From an uncultured Draconibacterium sp. (GTDB lineage: Bacteria; Bacteroidota; Bacteroidia; Bacteroidales; Prolixibacteraceae), in the NCBI RefSeq assembly GCF_963676735.1, contig NZ_OY781464.1:3381001-3445000 (forward strand): a stretch of 64,000 nt of DNA, given 5' to 3'. Shown piece by piece: positions 19,282 through 27,876 of the stretch; position 1 is the first letter of the stretch, and each line of letters begins with the position of its first letter. The notes beneath the pieces are model-generated. The model was given only the letters and a program-made list of their open reading frames with translations, ran no database searches and had not been told where the DNA came from. Made by a program: the position numbers and the translations under genes.

Positions 19282-19800
19282 TTATTCTTTCTCTTTCAGT
19301 GTATCAAGAACACCGTGAATTGTATTACCACCAGACTGCAACTGTCCGAGAACTGTTTTCATTGGTGATTGTAACAGAGCAACAACATCAGCAATAAGCT
19401 CGTTTTTAGATTTAACGGCTATCAGAGTCTCCAACTGATCTGCTCCCATATAAATTGATTCTTCAACATAAGCCGCCTTTAAAAGAGGCTTTTTATGCTT
19501 TTTAGCGAAGTCTTTAATCAACTTAGCGGGTGCATTACCATTTGAAGAAAACATCACTGTAGTGTTTCCCTTTAGTGCATCGAAAATCTCTTCAGCTTCT
19601 TTTTGAGAATTCTCAAGAGCTTTCCGTAATAGAGTATTCTTAACAACAACCAGTTTTACATCTTGGCTAAAACATAGTCTCCTTAAATCACTGGTATTTT
19701 CAGCGTTTAAGCCTGCAATGTCGGTCAGATAAAAATGGTCGTATGAGTCTATCTGTTCTTGTAACTGATTAATAATAACTTGTTTCTCTGAACTCTTCAT
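19282..19800 (-). CDS. rplJ: 50S ribosomal protein L10
   Basis: 172 residues. The N-terminal rRNA-binding domain (YLTDIAGLNAENTSDLRR) and the C-terminal helix that carries L7/L12 dimers are present. It is 12 nt after rplA in the rplKAJL unit. L10 autoregulates this operon at the RNA level in other bacteria; no such site could be pinned down here. Confidence 0.96.
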   Translation of the reverse strand: MKSSEKQVIINQLQEQIDSYDHFYLTDIAGLNAENTSDLRRLCFSQDVKLVVVKNTLLRKALENSQKEAEEIFDALKGNTTVMFSSNGNAPAKLIKDFAKKHKKPLLKAAYVEESIYMGADQLETLIAVKSKNELIADVVALLQSPMKTVLGQLQSGGNTIHGVLDTLKEKE

Positions 19801-19812
19801 AATTCCTCATTT

Positions 19813-20508
19813 TTATTCTGCAAACGACTTAGCTTCTACTTGAATACCAGGGCTCATGGTACTTGATAAATAGATACTCTTAATGTAGGTTCCTTTTGCA
19901 GCAACTGGCTTAAGTTTATTAATCATGTTAATAAACTCAACGGCATTGTCTTTTATTTTTTCAGGAGAGAAAGAAACTTTCCCAATCGTTGTATGAACAA
20001 TACCAAATTTATCAACTTTAAAGTCGATTTTCCCTTGCTTAACTTCGGAGATGGCCTTTCCTACTTCCATGGTTACGGTACCACTTTTCGGGTTTGGCAT
20101 TAAACCACGAGGACCTAAAATACGTCCTAACTGCCCAACTTTTCCCATAACCGGAGGCATAGTGATGATTACATCAACATCAGTCCAACCACCTTTTATT
20201 TTCTCAACATATTCGTCAAGTCCTACATAATCCGCTCCGGCATCTTTGGCTTCCTGTTCTTTGTCAGGAGTAACCATTGCCAAAACGCGTACTTCTTTAC
20301 CTGTTCCATGGGGTAACGAAACTACGCCCCTAACCATCTGGTTAGCTTTTCTAGGATCAACCCCAAGTCTAACATCAATATCAACTGAAGCATCAAACTT
20401 GGTGAAAGTAATTTCTTTAACCAACTGAGCTGCCTCGTCAATTGAGTAAGCCTTTCCTTTTTCGAGTTTTTCCAAAGACGCTTTTTGATTTTTCGTAATT
20501 CTGCCCAT
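19813..20508 (-). CDS. rplA: 50S ribosomal protein L1
   Basis: 231 residues with the L1 signature region GRILGPRGLMPNPKSGTV at about 128-145 and the paired N/C halves (FDASVDIDVRLGVDPRKANQ). It binds 23S rRNA at the E-site stalk. The gene lies 14 nt after rplK. Confidence 0.97.
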   Translation of the reverse strand: MGRITKNQKASLEKLEKGKAYSIDEAAQLVKEITFTKFDASVDIDVRLGVDPRKANQMVRGVVSLPHGTGKEVRVLAMVTPDKEQEAKDAGADYVGLDEYVEKIKGGWTDVDVIITMPPVMGKVGQLGRILGPRGLMPNPKSGTVTMEVGKAISEVKQGKIDFKVDKFGIVHTTIGKVSFSPEKIKDNAVEFINMINKLKPVAAKGTYIKSIYLSSTMSPGIQVEAKSFAE

Positions 20509-20522
20509 CGTAAAAGATATTT

Positions 20523-20966
20523 TTAGTTATTGAATGGTGAAGCACCTTTTACAGTGATTCCCATACTTCTGGCAGTTCCAGCTACCATTTTCATCGCTGA
20601 TTCTACTGTAAAGCAGTTCAAGTCAGACATTTTGCCTTCGGCAATTTGTTTCACTTGTTCCCAGGTTACCGAACCCACTTTTTTCACGTGAGGTTCTGGT
20701 GACCCGCTTTTCAGTTTCGCAGCTTCAAGTAATTGAACAGCCACAGGAGGTTGTTTAATTATGAAGTCAAACGACTTGTCTGCATAAACAGTAATAATCA
20801 CAGGAAGAACTTTCCCTGCCTGGTCTTGTGTACGACCATTAAACTGTTTGCAGAACTGCATAATGTTTACCCCTTTGGCACCCAATGCTGGTCCCACCGG
20901 TGGCGACGGATTAGCGGCACCACCCTTAATCTGTAATTTAATTAATCCAGCAACTTCTTTCGCCAT
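20523..20966 (-). CDS. rplK: 50S ribosomal protein L11
   Basis: 147 residues. NPSPPVGPALGAKGVNIMQF is the conserved N-terminal Pro-rich motif, and TVESAMKMVAGTARSMGI ends the rRNA-binding domain. Part of the GTPase-associated centre. It starts 20 nt after nusG. Confidence 0.97.
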   Translation of the reverse strand: MAKEVAGLIKLQIKGGAANPSPPVGPALGAKGVNIMQFCKQFNGRTQDQAGKVLPVIITVYADKSFDFIIKQPPVAVQLLEAAKLKSGSPEPHVKKVGSVTWEQVKQIAEGKMSDLNCFTVESAMKMVAGTARSMGITVKGASPFNN

Positions 20967-20986
20967 AACAATGTATTAAAGCGTTA

Positions 20987-21535
20987 CTATTCCTTTTCAA
21001 CTTGCATAAAGCTAAGTTCCAAAGGAGTTTTACGTCCAAAAATCTTCACCATCACCTGCAGCTTTTTCTTCTCCTCATTGATTTCCTCAATGGTTCCGTT
21101 AAAGCCGTTGAATGGTCCATCGATCACTTTTACAGTTTCTCCTACCACATAAGGGATATTGATTTCTTCGTCGGTTTCTGCTAATTCATCCACACGACCT
21201 AAAATCCTGTTTACCTCGCTTTGCCGCATCGGTACCGGATCTCCACCTTTGGTGTCGCCTAAAAATCCGATTACGTTTGGAAAATTCCTTAGTGTGTGTG
21301 CAACTTCACCCACTAAAGCAGCTTCGATTAAAACATACCCCGGGAAAAAGTTCCGTTCCTTACTGATTTTTTTACCATTACGGATCTGATAAACTTTTTC
21401 TGTTGGTATAAGAACCTGATCAACATACCCTTTAAGGTCTCCTACTGCGATTTCGTTATCGATATATTCTTTAACCTTCTTCTCTTTGCCACCAATAGCA
21501 CGCAGAACATACCATTTTTTACTATTTTCGCTCAT
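20987..21535 (-). CDS. nusG: Transcription termination/antitermination factor NusG
   Basis: 182 residues: an NGN domain (KWYVLRAIGGKEKKVKEYI, FFPGYVLIEA) and a KOW domain (GETVKVIDGPFNGFNGTIEE). It couples RNA polymerase to Rho or to the ribosome. 20 nt after secE, as is usual. Confidence 0.96.
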   Translation of the reverse strand: MSENSKKWYVLRAIGGKEKKVKEYIDNEIAVGDLKGYVDQVLIPTEKVYQIRNGKKISKERNFFPGYVLIEAALVGEVAHTLRNFPNVIGFLGDTKGGDPVPMRQSEVNRILGRVDELAETDEEINIPYVVGETVKVIDGPFNGFNGTIEEINEEKKKLQVMVKIFGRKTPLELSFMQVEKE

Positions 21536-21555
21536 ATCGACTGCAGGGTTTTTGA

Positions 21556-21747
21556 TTAATAAAATAATCCATAAACAAAATCCATTATGTTTCTGAAAGA
21601 CAGATCCATAACGAAAATGACTAATGATATTATAAAGGAAGCAATCATTACTACTAATGCGCTACTTTGTAGCTCTTTCCAAGTAGGCCAGGTAACTTTA
21701 TGTACAAGTTCATCATAAGCCTCTTGTAAATACAATTTTAGTTTCAT
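21556..21747 (-). CDS. secE: Preprotein translocase subunit SecE
   Basis: 63 residues, the short one-helix form. The amphipathic segment ELVHKVTWPTWKEL precedes a single membrane helix (about residues 29-50). It clamps SecY in the inner membrane. First protein gene of the secE-nusG-rplKAJL unit. Confidence 0.95.
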   Translation of the reverse strand: MKLKLYLQEAYDELVHKVTWPTWKELQSSALVVMIASFIISLVIFVMDLSFRNIMDFVYGLFY

Positions 21748-21766
21748 TCTAATGTAACTTATTTAG

Positions 21767-21831
21767 CTCGGAAGGTAAGATTTGAACTTACTGTTTTTAT
21801 ACAACCACTCCCATTATTGAGTATCATCCGA
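21767..21831 (-). pseudogene. tRNA-like sequence with damaged anticodon arm
   Basis: On the minus strand: acceptor strand TCGGATG pairing 6 of 7 with CTTCCGA; D-arm ACTC-N8-GAGT; T-arm GTAAG-TTCAAAT-CTTAC with a canonical TTCRANY loop. Between D- and T-stems there are only 15 nt instead of about 23, so the anticodon arm and variable loop are truncated. tRNA-Trp often sits between tuf and secE in Bacteroidota; this may be its relic. No CCA is encoded. Confidence 0.5.
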
Positions 21832-21835
21832 AAAT

Positions 21836-21859
21836 AGTCCCGAACCGAAGTCCGGGACT
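21836..21859 (-). terminator. Terminator after tuf
   Basis: A 10-bp stem (AGTCCCGGAC / GTTCGGGACT with G-T pairs) capped by a TTCG tetraloop, followed by ATTTTC on the minus strand, 26 nt after the tuf stop. The short T tract may allow partial read-through into secE. Confidence 0.75.
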
Positions 21860-21884
21860 TTTTATCTTACATCTTACTGTATGC

Positions 21885-23069
21885 TTACAGAATCTCAGTG
21901 ATCTGACCCGCACCAACAGTACGACCTCCTTCGCGAATTGCGAAACGAAGACCTACGTTTACTGCTACTGGGTAAATCAATTCTACTTCAATAGTTACGT
22001 TATCACCAGGCATAACCATTTCGCGACCTTCTTCTAAGTGAATTTCGCCAGTTACGTCAAGCGTACGTAAGTAGAACTGAGGACGGTATTTGTTGTGGAA
22101 TGGAGTGTGACGACCACCTTCTTCTTTTTTCAATACGTAAACCTCAGCTTTAAATTTATTGTGAGGAGTGATTGAACCAGGCTTAGCCAAAATCTGTCCA
22201 CGTTTAATTTCTTTTTTATCAACACCACGCAACAACAAACCAACGTTGTCACCAGCCTGACCTTCGTCCAAAATCTTACGGAACATCTCAACACCAGTAC
22301 AAACTGTCTTACGACCTTCTGCACCCAAACCGATCAACTGCATTTCATCACCTGTGTGGATAATACCAGTTTCGATACGACCAGTTGCAACAGTACCACG
22401 ACCAGTAATCGAGAATACGTCCTCAACAGGCATCAAGAATGGTTTTTCAACATCACGTGGAGGAAGTGGAATCCAAGTATCACAAGCATCCATTAGCTCA
22501 AGAATTTTTTCTTCCCACTCTGGCTCTCCGTTCAATCCACCAAGTGCAGAACCCATGATAACAGGAGTGTTATCGCCATCGAATTCGTAGAAATCAAGAA
22601 GTTCACGAACTTCCATTTCAACAAGTTCCAGTAACTCTTCGTCGTCAACCATATCCACTTTATTCATGAATACAACCAAACGAGGAACGTTTACCTGACG
22701 TGCAAGAAGAATGTGCTCGCGAGTCTGAGGCATAGGTCCATCAGTTGCAGCAACAACGATAATAGCACCGTCCATCTGGGCAGCACCAGTTACCATGTTC
22801 TTAACGTAGTCGGCGTGACCTGGACAGTCAACGTGTGCGTAGTGACGCGTAGCTGTTTCGTACTCAACGTGAGCCGTGTTAATTGTAATACCCCTTTCTT
22901 TTTCCTCAGGAGCGTTATCAATTTGATCAAATGCTTTTATTTCACAAAAGCCTTTTTTTGCTAAAACTGTAGTAATAGCAGCAGTTAAGGTAGTTTTACC
23001 ATGGTCAACGTGGCCGATAGTACCAATGTTCACATGGTCCTTGTCCCTGTTAAAATGTTCTTTAGCCAT
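21885..23069 (-). CDS. tuf: Translation elongation factor Tu
   Basis: 394 residues. G1 GHVDHGKTT, G2 RGITI, G3 DCPGH and G4 NKVD are all present. Domains II and III are complete, ending GAGQITEIL. It delivers aminoacyl-tRNA to the ribosome. Only this copy is in the window. tRNA-Thr and tRNA-Gly genes lie directly upstream on the same strand and are probably co-transcribed. Confidence 0.98.
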   Translation of the reverse strand: MAKEHFNRDKDHVNIGTIGHVDHGKTTLTAAITTVLAKKGFCEIKAFDQIDNAPEEKERGITINTAHVEYETATRHYAHVDCPGHADYVKNMVTGAAQMDGAIIVVAATDGPMPQTREHILLARQVNVPRLVVFMNKVDMVDDEELLELVEMEVRELLDFYEFDGDNTPVIMGSALGGLNGEPEWEEKILELMDACDTWIPLPPRDVEKPFLMPVEDVFSITGRGTVATGRIETGIIHTGDEMQLIGLGAEGRKTVCTGVEMFRKILDEGQAGDNVGLLLRGVDKKEIKRGQILAKPGSITPHNKFKAEVYVLKKEEGGRHTPFHNKYRPQFYLRTLDVTGEIHLEEGREMVMPGDNVTIEVELIYPVAVNVGLRFAIREGGRTVGAGQITEIL

Positions 23070-23109
23070 AATTGCAAAATTTTAATTTATTATCTTTTTA
23101 AATCATCTG

Positions 23110-23181
<72 letters not shown>

Positions 23182-23246
23182 CTTAAACACACAAAGAGAC
23201 GGGAATTTAGAACAACTGTTTGTTCAAAATTCCAATCTCTGTTCTG

Positions 23247-23319
23247 AGCGGGAAACGGGACTCAAACCCGCGACCCTTAGCTTGGAAGGCTAATGCTCTA
23301 TCAACTGAGCTATTCCCGC
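23247..23319 (-). tRNA. tRNA-Gly (TCC)
   Basis: Cloverleaf with acceptor GCGGGAA / TTCCCGC, D-arm GCTC...GAGC, anticodon arm TTAGC-CTTCCAA-GCTAA giving anticodon TCC, and T-loop TTTGAGT. No encoded CCA. It is 65 nt upstream of tRNA-Thr in the same transcript direction. Confidence 0.95.
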
Positions 23320-23576
23320 TTATAATCTACTGGCAAAAATGCCGTGCAAAATTACAACTTTTTTCCAAACAACCGAACATCTGTCTTCATAATTTCTATT
23401 TTTTATTTTACCTACGTCTTTTTCTTTAATCGCAGGAAGAATAATTTAACGATAGAAACCTTGTCTTTCTCTCAAATTCCTTTATTTCAGCTGTCTTCAG
23501 AACGTCCCTAAAAAGGGTGTGCAAATGTAAAAATATTATTTTAAAAAACTAAAAATTGTTTCCTAATTTTTAATTA

Positions 23577-23879
23577 TTATTTACTCTTGAGTTTTTCTTT
23601 GTACTTAACTAACTGTTTTTTAATGGCATCGATAGCCAAATCAATTGCCTCTTCAAATGTATCTGCCTGTTTTTTGGCGAATAAATAATCTTGGGCAGGA
23701 ATGGAAAGTTTTAACTCAGCAACTTTATTGTTAGCTGCTTCCGGTTTTGCAACCTTTAAGGTTACCTCTACATTTATAATACCATCAAAAAAAGTATCCA
23801 GTTTGTTTACTTTTCTATTCACGAATTCCACCAACTTTTGGTCGGCGTTAAAATGCACTGAATTAATCTTTACTTCCAT
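23577..23879 (-). CDS. hpf: Ribosome hibernation promoting factor (short form)
   Basis: 100 residues, the short HPF/YfiA (RaiA) type without the C-terminal dimerisation domain. VHFNADQKLVEFVNRKVNKL and the basic C-terminal helix AIKKQLVKYKEKLKSK are typical. It binds the 30S subunit during slow growth. It begins 2 nt after the xerC stop, and the rpsU-xerC-hpf order is common in Bacteroidota. Confidence 0.92.
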   Translation of the reverse strand: MEVKINSVHFNADQKLVEFVNRKVNKLDTFFDGIINVEVTLKVAKPEAANNKVAELKLSIPAQDYLFAKKQADTFEEAIDLAIDAIKKQLVKYKEKLKSK

Positions 23880-23881
23880 AA

Positions 23882-24778
23882 TTAATCGTTTTTACCACCC
23901 CGGGGGTGGGCTTGTTTATAACTCTGTTGCAGTTTCTCGAAAGTTGTATGTGTATAAACCTGAGTTGCTGCCAAATTTGCATGACCTAATAATTCTTTCA
24001 CCGCATTTAAATCGGCGCCATTATTCAACAAATGAGTTGCATATGTATGCCTTAAAACGTGCGGACTTTTCTTTTCAAGAGAAGTAACCTTTGCCAGGTT
24101 GTTTTTTACTACGCGGTACACTAACTTTTCGTACACGGGCTTACCTTTTTCGGTTACAAGTAAAACACCCTCTGGGTTACCTAACTCCTTGTTTCTGATT
24201 TTTACGTAATCTTCGAGTAATTTGTTAATCTCTCTTGGATAAGGAACAATACGTTCTTTATTTCGTTTTCCTAATACACGAATCAAATATTCACTTGTAT
24301 TAAAATCACGATCTTTCAATTGTATTAACTCAGCTAATCTCATTCCCGTCCCGTAAAACAAGGAGAGAATCAGCTTGTCTCGAATTCCTCTAAAATCTTG
24401 TTCAAAAAGGTTATCATCCAACAAATGATGCAGCTTTGTTTCTTCAACAAAGTTCGGCAGCTTTTTCCGTACTTTTGGTAACGGTACGTTTAATGCCGGG
24501 TTTGAATCAACAACCTGCTCGCGCAGTAAATAGTTGTAAAACGATTTTACCGCACTCACTTTTCGACTGACTGACCGAGGGCTATTGCCTTGTTCCATAA
24601 GGTGCACCACCCATGACCGCATCAGCTTCAAATCTACATCTTTAACAATAAAATCCCCGACCATTTTTGTGCAAAATTCCACAAACCGATCGAGGTCTTT
24701 TTTGTATGCTGTCACCGTATGAGTAGAGTATCTCTTCTCATACTTTAAAAAATTGATAAACGATTCCTGATAACTCAT
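23882..24778 (-). CDS. xerC: Tyrosine recombinase XerC/XerD-type
   Basis: 298 residues, typical Xer length. All catalytic residues are visible: Arg147 (GMRLAEL), Lys171, His240 and Arg243 (HVLRHTYATHLL), His266 (LLGHANL) and Tyr275 (QVYTH). It resolves chromosome dimers at dif. The housekeeping setting between rpsU and hpf argues against a mobile-element integrase. Whether it is the C or D partner is not decidable here. Confidence 0.9.
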   Translation of the reverse strand: MSYQESFINFLKYEKRYSTHTVTAYKKDLDRFVEFCTKMVGDFIVKDVDLKLMRSWVVHLMEQGNSPRSVSRKVSAVKSFYNYLLREQVVDSNPALNVPLPKVRKKLPNFVEETKLHHLLDDNLFEQDFRGIRDKLILSLFYGTGMRLAELIQLKDRDFNTSEYLIRVLGKRNKERIVPYPREINKLLEDYVKIRNKELGNPEGVLLVTEKGKPVYEKLVYRVVKNNLAKVTSLEKKSPHVLRHTYATHLLNNGADLNAVKELLGHANLAATQVYTHTTFEKLQQSYKQAHPRGGKND

Positions 24779-24819
24779 TGGCCATCTACAACTAATAAAT
24801 CAGGAACCACTAAAAGATT

Positions 24820-25011
24820 TTAGTCTTCCTGCTGCTGCAAACCTTGTACGTAGGCAGCTTTTTTCAATTCTTCTCTTCTTCTTACTGAAGGCTTGGTGAA
24901 CTTTTGACGTTCGCGTAATTCTTTAATCACACCAGTCTTCTCAAATTTTCTCTTGAACCTTTTTAAAGCTCTTTCAATATTTTCGCCCTCTTTTACCGGA
25001 ATAATAATCAT
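24820..25011 (-). CDS. rpsU: 30S ribosomal protein S21
   Basis: 63 residues, rich in Lys/Arg. VKEGENIERALKRFKRKFEK matches the S21 N-terminus. The first gene of the presumed rpsU-xerC-hpf-tRNA-tuf run, with 41 nt to xerC. In this phylum S21 has been linked with sequestering the anti-Shine-Dalgarno region of 16S rRNA, which fits the lack of SD sequences here. Confidence 0.95.
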   Translation of the reverse strand: MIIIPVKEGENIERALKRFKRKFEKTGVIKELRERQKFTKPSVRRREELKKAAYVQGLQQQED

Positions 25012-25126
25012 ATCTTTCGGATTTACTTTTTAAAATTGAGGCGCAAATTTAGAAATAATTCATAGTAAATCAAATTTAAAGCAAAAAAATAATATTTCCT
25101 ATCGCTAAATTTTTGTTTTTACTTTT

Positions 25127-26257
25127 TTAACGACAAGTAATATAAGGACGTATCTTATCAATAAACTCAGGTTCAAGAGTTTGAATATGCTTTAAATCAG
25201 CTATTTCCTTTATCGGTCCATCTTTATCTTTGGCGTTAAGTATTGCTGTTGTTTGTGACTTATTAAAATACGGATGTCTTATCAGGTCGCGGTACTCTGC
25301 GAAATTAATCCTGATTTTTTTGATTAATAATGTATCTATCACTATCTGGCCCTCCACGTTCCGATATGTTTCTTCTGAAAAGCCATAAACTTCAAGCAAT
25401 TGTTGTTTAGAGTAAAAGCCACCAAGCAACTCTCGATATTTTATTATTCGTGCGGCATATACCGATCCTATCCCATTCAACTTTTTTAACTGAGTGGTAT
25501 CAGCCTTATTTAATTCAACTTTTAAATACTCTTTTACAACAGGTATATTTTCTTTTGCCACAGCAGAGTCGGCTTTTTCTGTATTTTCAAATTTAATGTA
25601 ACGCTCTATTTTGTTATAGGCAAGCGAGTCCATTCCGTAAATTTTAAGAAGATCAGTGTTTTGTTTGAATGTTCCTCCTTTATTGCGGTAAGCAACAATA
25701 TTAGAAACCTGAAAATTGTTTAAACCGTAACTTTTCAGCACTTCCTTTTTTGCAAAATTTGGATCGAATTTACCGGTTGGCAATTCTGTTTGTGTTACGT
25801 TAGCTTTTCTGCGCCCGCTGTGATCTTGCACATCCGAAATCACGAGGTAAGGTGAAATTTGATTAAAAATGGAATCATTGATACCATAAAGCTTCCTGAA
25901 GTCGTGCCTTGAATTAAAATGACCTCCGGCATCACGATATTTTATAAGGTTGCGTTTTACATTTTCGGGTAATGCCAATGAATCGAGTTTACTACCTGCA
26001 ATTTTATTGGGGTCAAATTCAAATAGCTGGTGCTCTTGAGTTGCGATTTTTTGTTCGTTTTGCAAACTTTTATCCCATTCTTCCAGTATTTCGGCAAGCT
26101 GTTCGCGGGTATAAAGCGACCTGGGTTCAAATTGGTTATACAATACTTTTACCCCAATCAAAATAACAACAATGATTGCCAAAATGATTATACCAATTCG
26201 GTCACCGCGGGAATATGCCAAGAATCCATTTTTTAACTTGAGCCAGGTTCTCTTCAT
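25127..26257 (-). CDS. Membrane-anchored helix-hairpin-helix (ComEA-like) protein
   Basis: 376 residues. One N-terminal membrane helix (about residues 23-40) is followed by four repeated HhH units, recognised by the recurring pattern of a loop-Gly residue and R-Y-R-x-x-G-G-F (YRDAGGHFNSRHDF, YRNKGGTFKQNTDL, YRELLGGFYSKQQL). The third contains NKADTTQLKKLNGIG as in ComEA. Such units bind DNA non-specifically. A role in DNA uptake is possible but unproven; no com genes are adjacent. Confidence 0.8.
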   Translation of the reverse strand: MKRTWLKLKNGFLAYSRGDRIGIIILAIIVVILIGVKVLYNQFEPRSLYTREQLAEILEEWDKSLQNEQKIATQEHQLFEFDPNKIAGSKLDSLALPENVKRNLIKYRDAGGHFNSRHDFRKLYGINDSIFNQISPYLVISDVQDHSGRRKANVTQTELPTGKFDPNFAKKEVLKSYGLNNFQVSNIVAYRNKGGTFKQNTDLLKIYGMDSLAYNKIERYIKFENTEKADSAVAKENIPVVKEYLKVELNKADTTQLKKLNGIGSVYAARIIKYRELLGGFYSKQQLLEVYGFSEETYRNVEGQIVIDTLLIKKIRINFAEYRDLIRHPYFNKSQTTAILNAKDKDGPIKEIADLKHIQTLEPEFIDKIRPYITCR

Positions 26258-26360
26258 TGTATTCAGGAACTTAAGAGATGCTAATTTACATCATTAAGTT
26301 CATTAAATCAATAAAGAAAAGGACGTTAAACCGAAAGGTTTCTAATAAATCGGGGGAAAT

Positions 26361-27737
26361 TTACCCTGTAATTCCCTCCATAAATAATGCGGCAACTGCA
26401 ATAATTCCTATAGCAATTGGAGCAATGTAGCGAATTATAAAGAATACTATTTTAAACATTAGCGAAACCAACTGTCCTTTGTTGCTAATTTCTTCCATAA
26501 AGGCTGTTCTGCCCATTCTCCATCCTACAAAAACAACAATTAACAAGGCGCCAAATGTTAGCATAATATTTGCCGACGCATAATTCAGAACCCCAAAAAT
26601 AGTTTGACCAAATAGCTGAAAATCTGCAAGAGGCCCAAAAGACAAGGTCGCCAAAACACCAAGAACACTAATGGATACTGACCCAATAAGCGTTGCCTTT
26701 CCTCGCGAAAACTGAAGTTCTTCTTTTAAATAAGCAACAACAACCTCGAGTACCGAAATAGTTGACGTTAATGCTGCCACGCTTAAAAGAAAGAAGAAAA
26801 TAATTGAGAATATTACTCCTCCGGGCATCGATTTAAAAACATTTGGCAATACCTCGAACACCAAACCAGGACCGGGCGACATTTGATCTATAGATCCAAC
26901 CGAGAAGGCAAAAATTGCCGGAATAACCATCAGGCTCGAAAGGATGGCAATGCTGGTATCGGCAAAAGCAACCTGTGCTGAGGTTTTTAACAGGTTATTA
27001 TCTTTTTGTATGTATGAACCATAGGTAATTAGCGTTCCCATACCTATACTTAATGAAAAAGCGGCCTGCCCCAATGCCATTAGAACTGTTTTGAAATTTA
27101 CGGCACTCCAATCGGGTACAAAAAGATATTTAACCCCTTCTCCGGCTCCCGGCAACGAAATGGCACGCACAACCACAAATATGATAAGCACCAAAAGGAT
27201 GGGCATTAAAATTTTGGTAAACTTCTCGATTCCTTTTTGAATTCCGGCATATACAACAACAGCAGTTAACAACATAAAAACCAACTGCCAGATTAAGGGG
27301 CGGTACGGATGGGTACTAAAATCGGCAAAATTCTTTTCCATATCCTGGGTATGCAACAGTTTCCCTGAAATGGCCTGCACGAGATACTCCAGTGTCCAAC
27401 CGGCAACTGTGCTGTAAAATGCCAGTATGGCAAAAGCGGTAAGAATACCCAAAAAACCAACCAGGTACCATGGTGTTCCGGGTGCTATTTTTTTAAAAGA
27501 CCCAAAGGCATTGAGCTGAGCACGTCGTCCGATTGTAAACTCGGATAACATTACAGGGATTCCGATAAAAAGAATAAAACCAATATAGAGTAACAAAAAG
27601 GCTCCCCCCCCATTTTGGGTAGTTACCAATGGAAATCGCCATATATTACCCAATCCGACTGCCGAACCTGCTGCAGCGGCAATTACACCAAATTTAGAAC
27701 TAAACGAATCGCGGTTTCCTGAAGGAAGACTTGACAT
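26361..27737 (-). CDS. Sodium-dependent transporter, neurotransmitter:sodium symporter family
   Basis: 458 residues from the Met at 27737 (MSSLPSGNRDSFSS); the frame extends 17 codons further but those residues are basic and unlike the family. TM1 carries GSAVGLGNIWRFPLVTTQNGGGAFL, a hallmark of the NSS/SNF (LeuT-type) family (shown here only to the extent needed: GNIWRFP). Eleven or twelve membrane helices follow. It imports amino acids or similar solutes with Na+. Substrate unknown. Apparently monocistronic. Confidence 0.9.
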   Translation of the reverse strand: MSSLPSGNRDSFSSKFGVIAAAAGSAVGLGNIWRFPLVTTQNGGGAFLLLYIGFILFIGIPVMLSEFTIGRRAQLNAFGSFKKIAPGTPWYLVGFLGILTAFAILAFYSTVAGWTLEYLVQAISGKLLHTQDMEKNFADFSTHPYRPLIWQLVFMLLTAVVVYAGIQKGIEKFTKILMPILLVLIIFVVVRAISLPGAGEGVKYLFVPDWSAVNFKTVLMALGQAAFSLSIGMGTLITYGSYIQKDNNLLKTSAQVAFADTSIAILSSLMVIPAIFAFSVGSIDQMSPGPGLVFEVLPNVFKSMPGGVIFSIIFFFLLSVAALTSTISVLEVVVAYLKEELQFSRGKATLIGSVSISVLGVLATLSFGPLADFQLFGQTIFGVLNYASANIMLTFGALLIVVFVGWRMGRTAFMEEISNKGQLVSLMFKIVFFIIRYIAPIAIGIIAVAALFMEGITG

Positions 27738-27876
27738 AACCAATAATGTTTTATAATTTTTTGACGCCTTAAACTTACAACCTCTCACAGATTGCGCCTC
27801 AAAAATGCAAAAAAAATACTCATGACAAAAAACTGGTTAAAAAAAACCAAAAAGATTAACCCTGGATTCCGAGAAT

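Noticed and set aside
23882..24778. Phage or island integrase next to tRNA genes
   Set aside because: The tyrosine recombinase has Xer length and sits in the conserved rpsU-xerC-hpf block; no att duplication or phage genes nearby.
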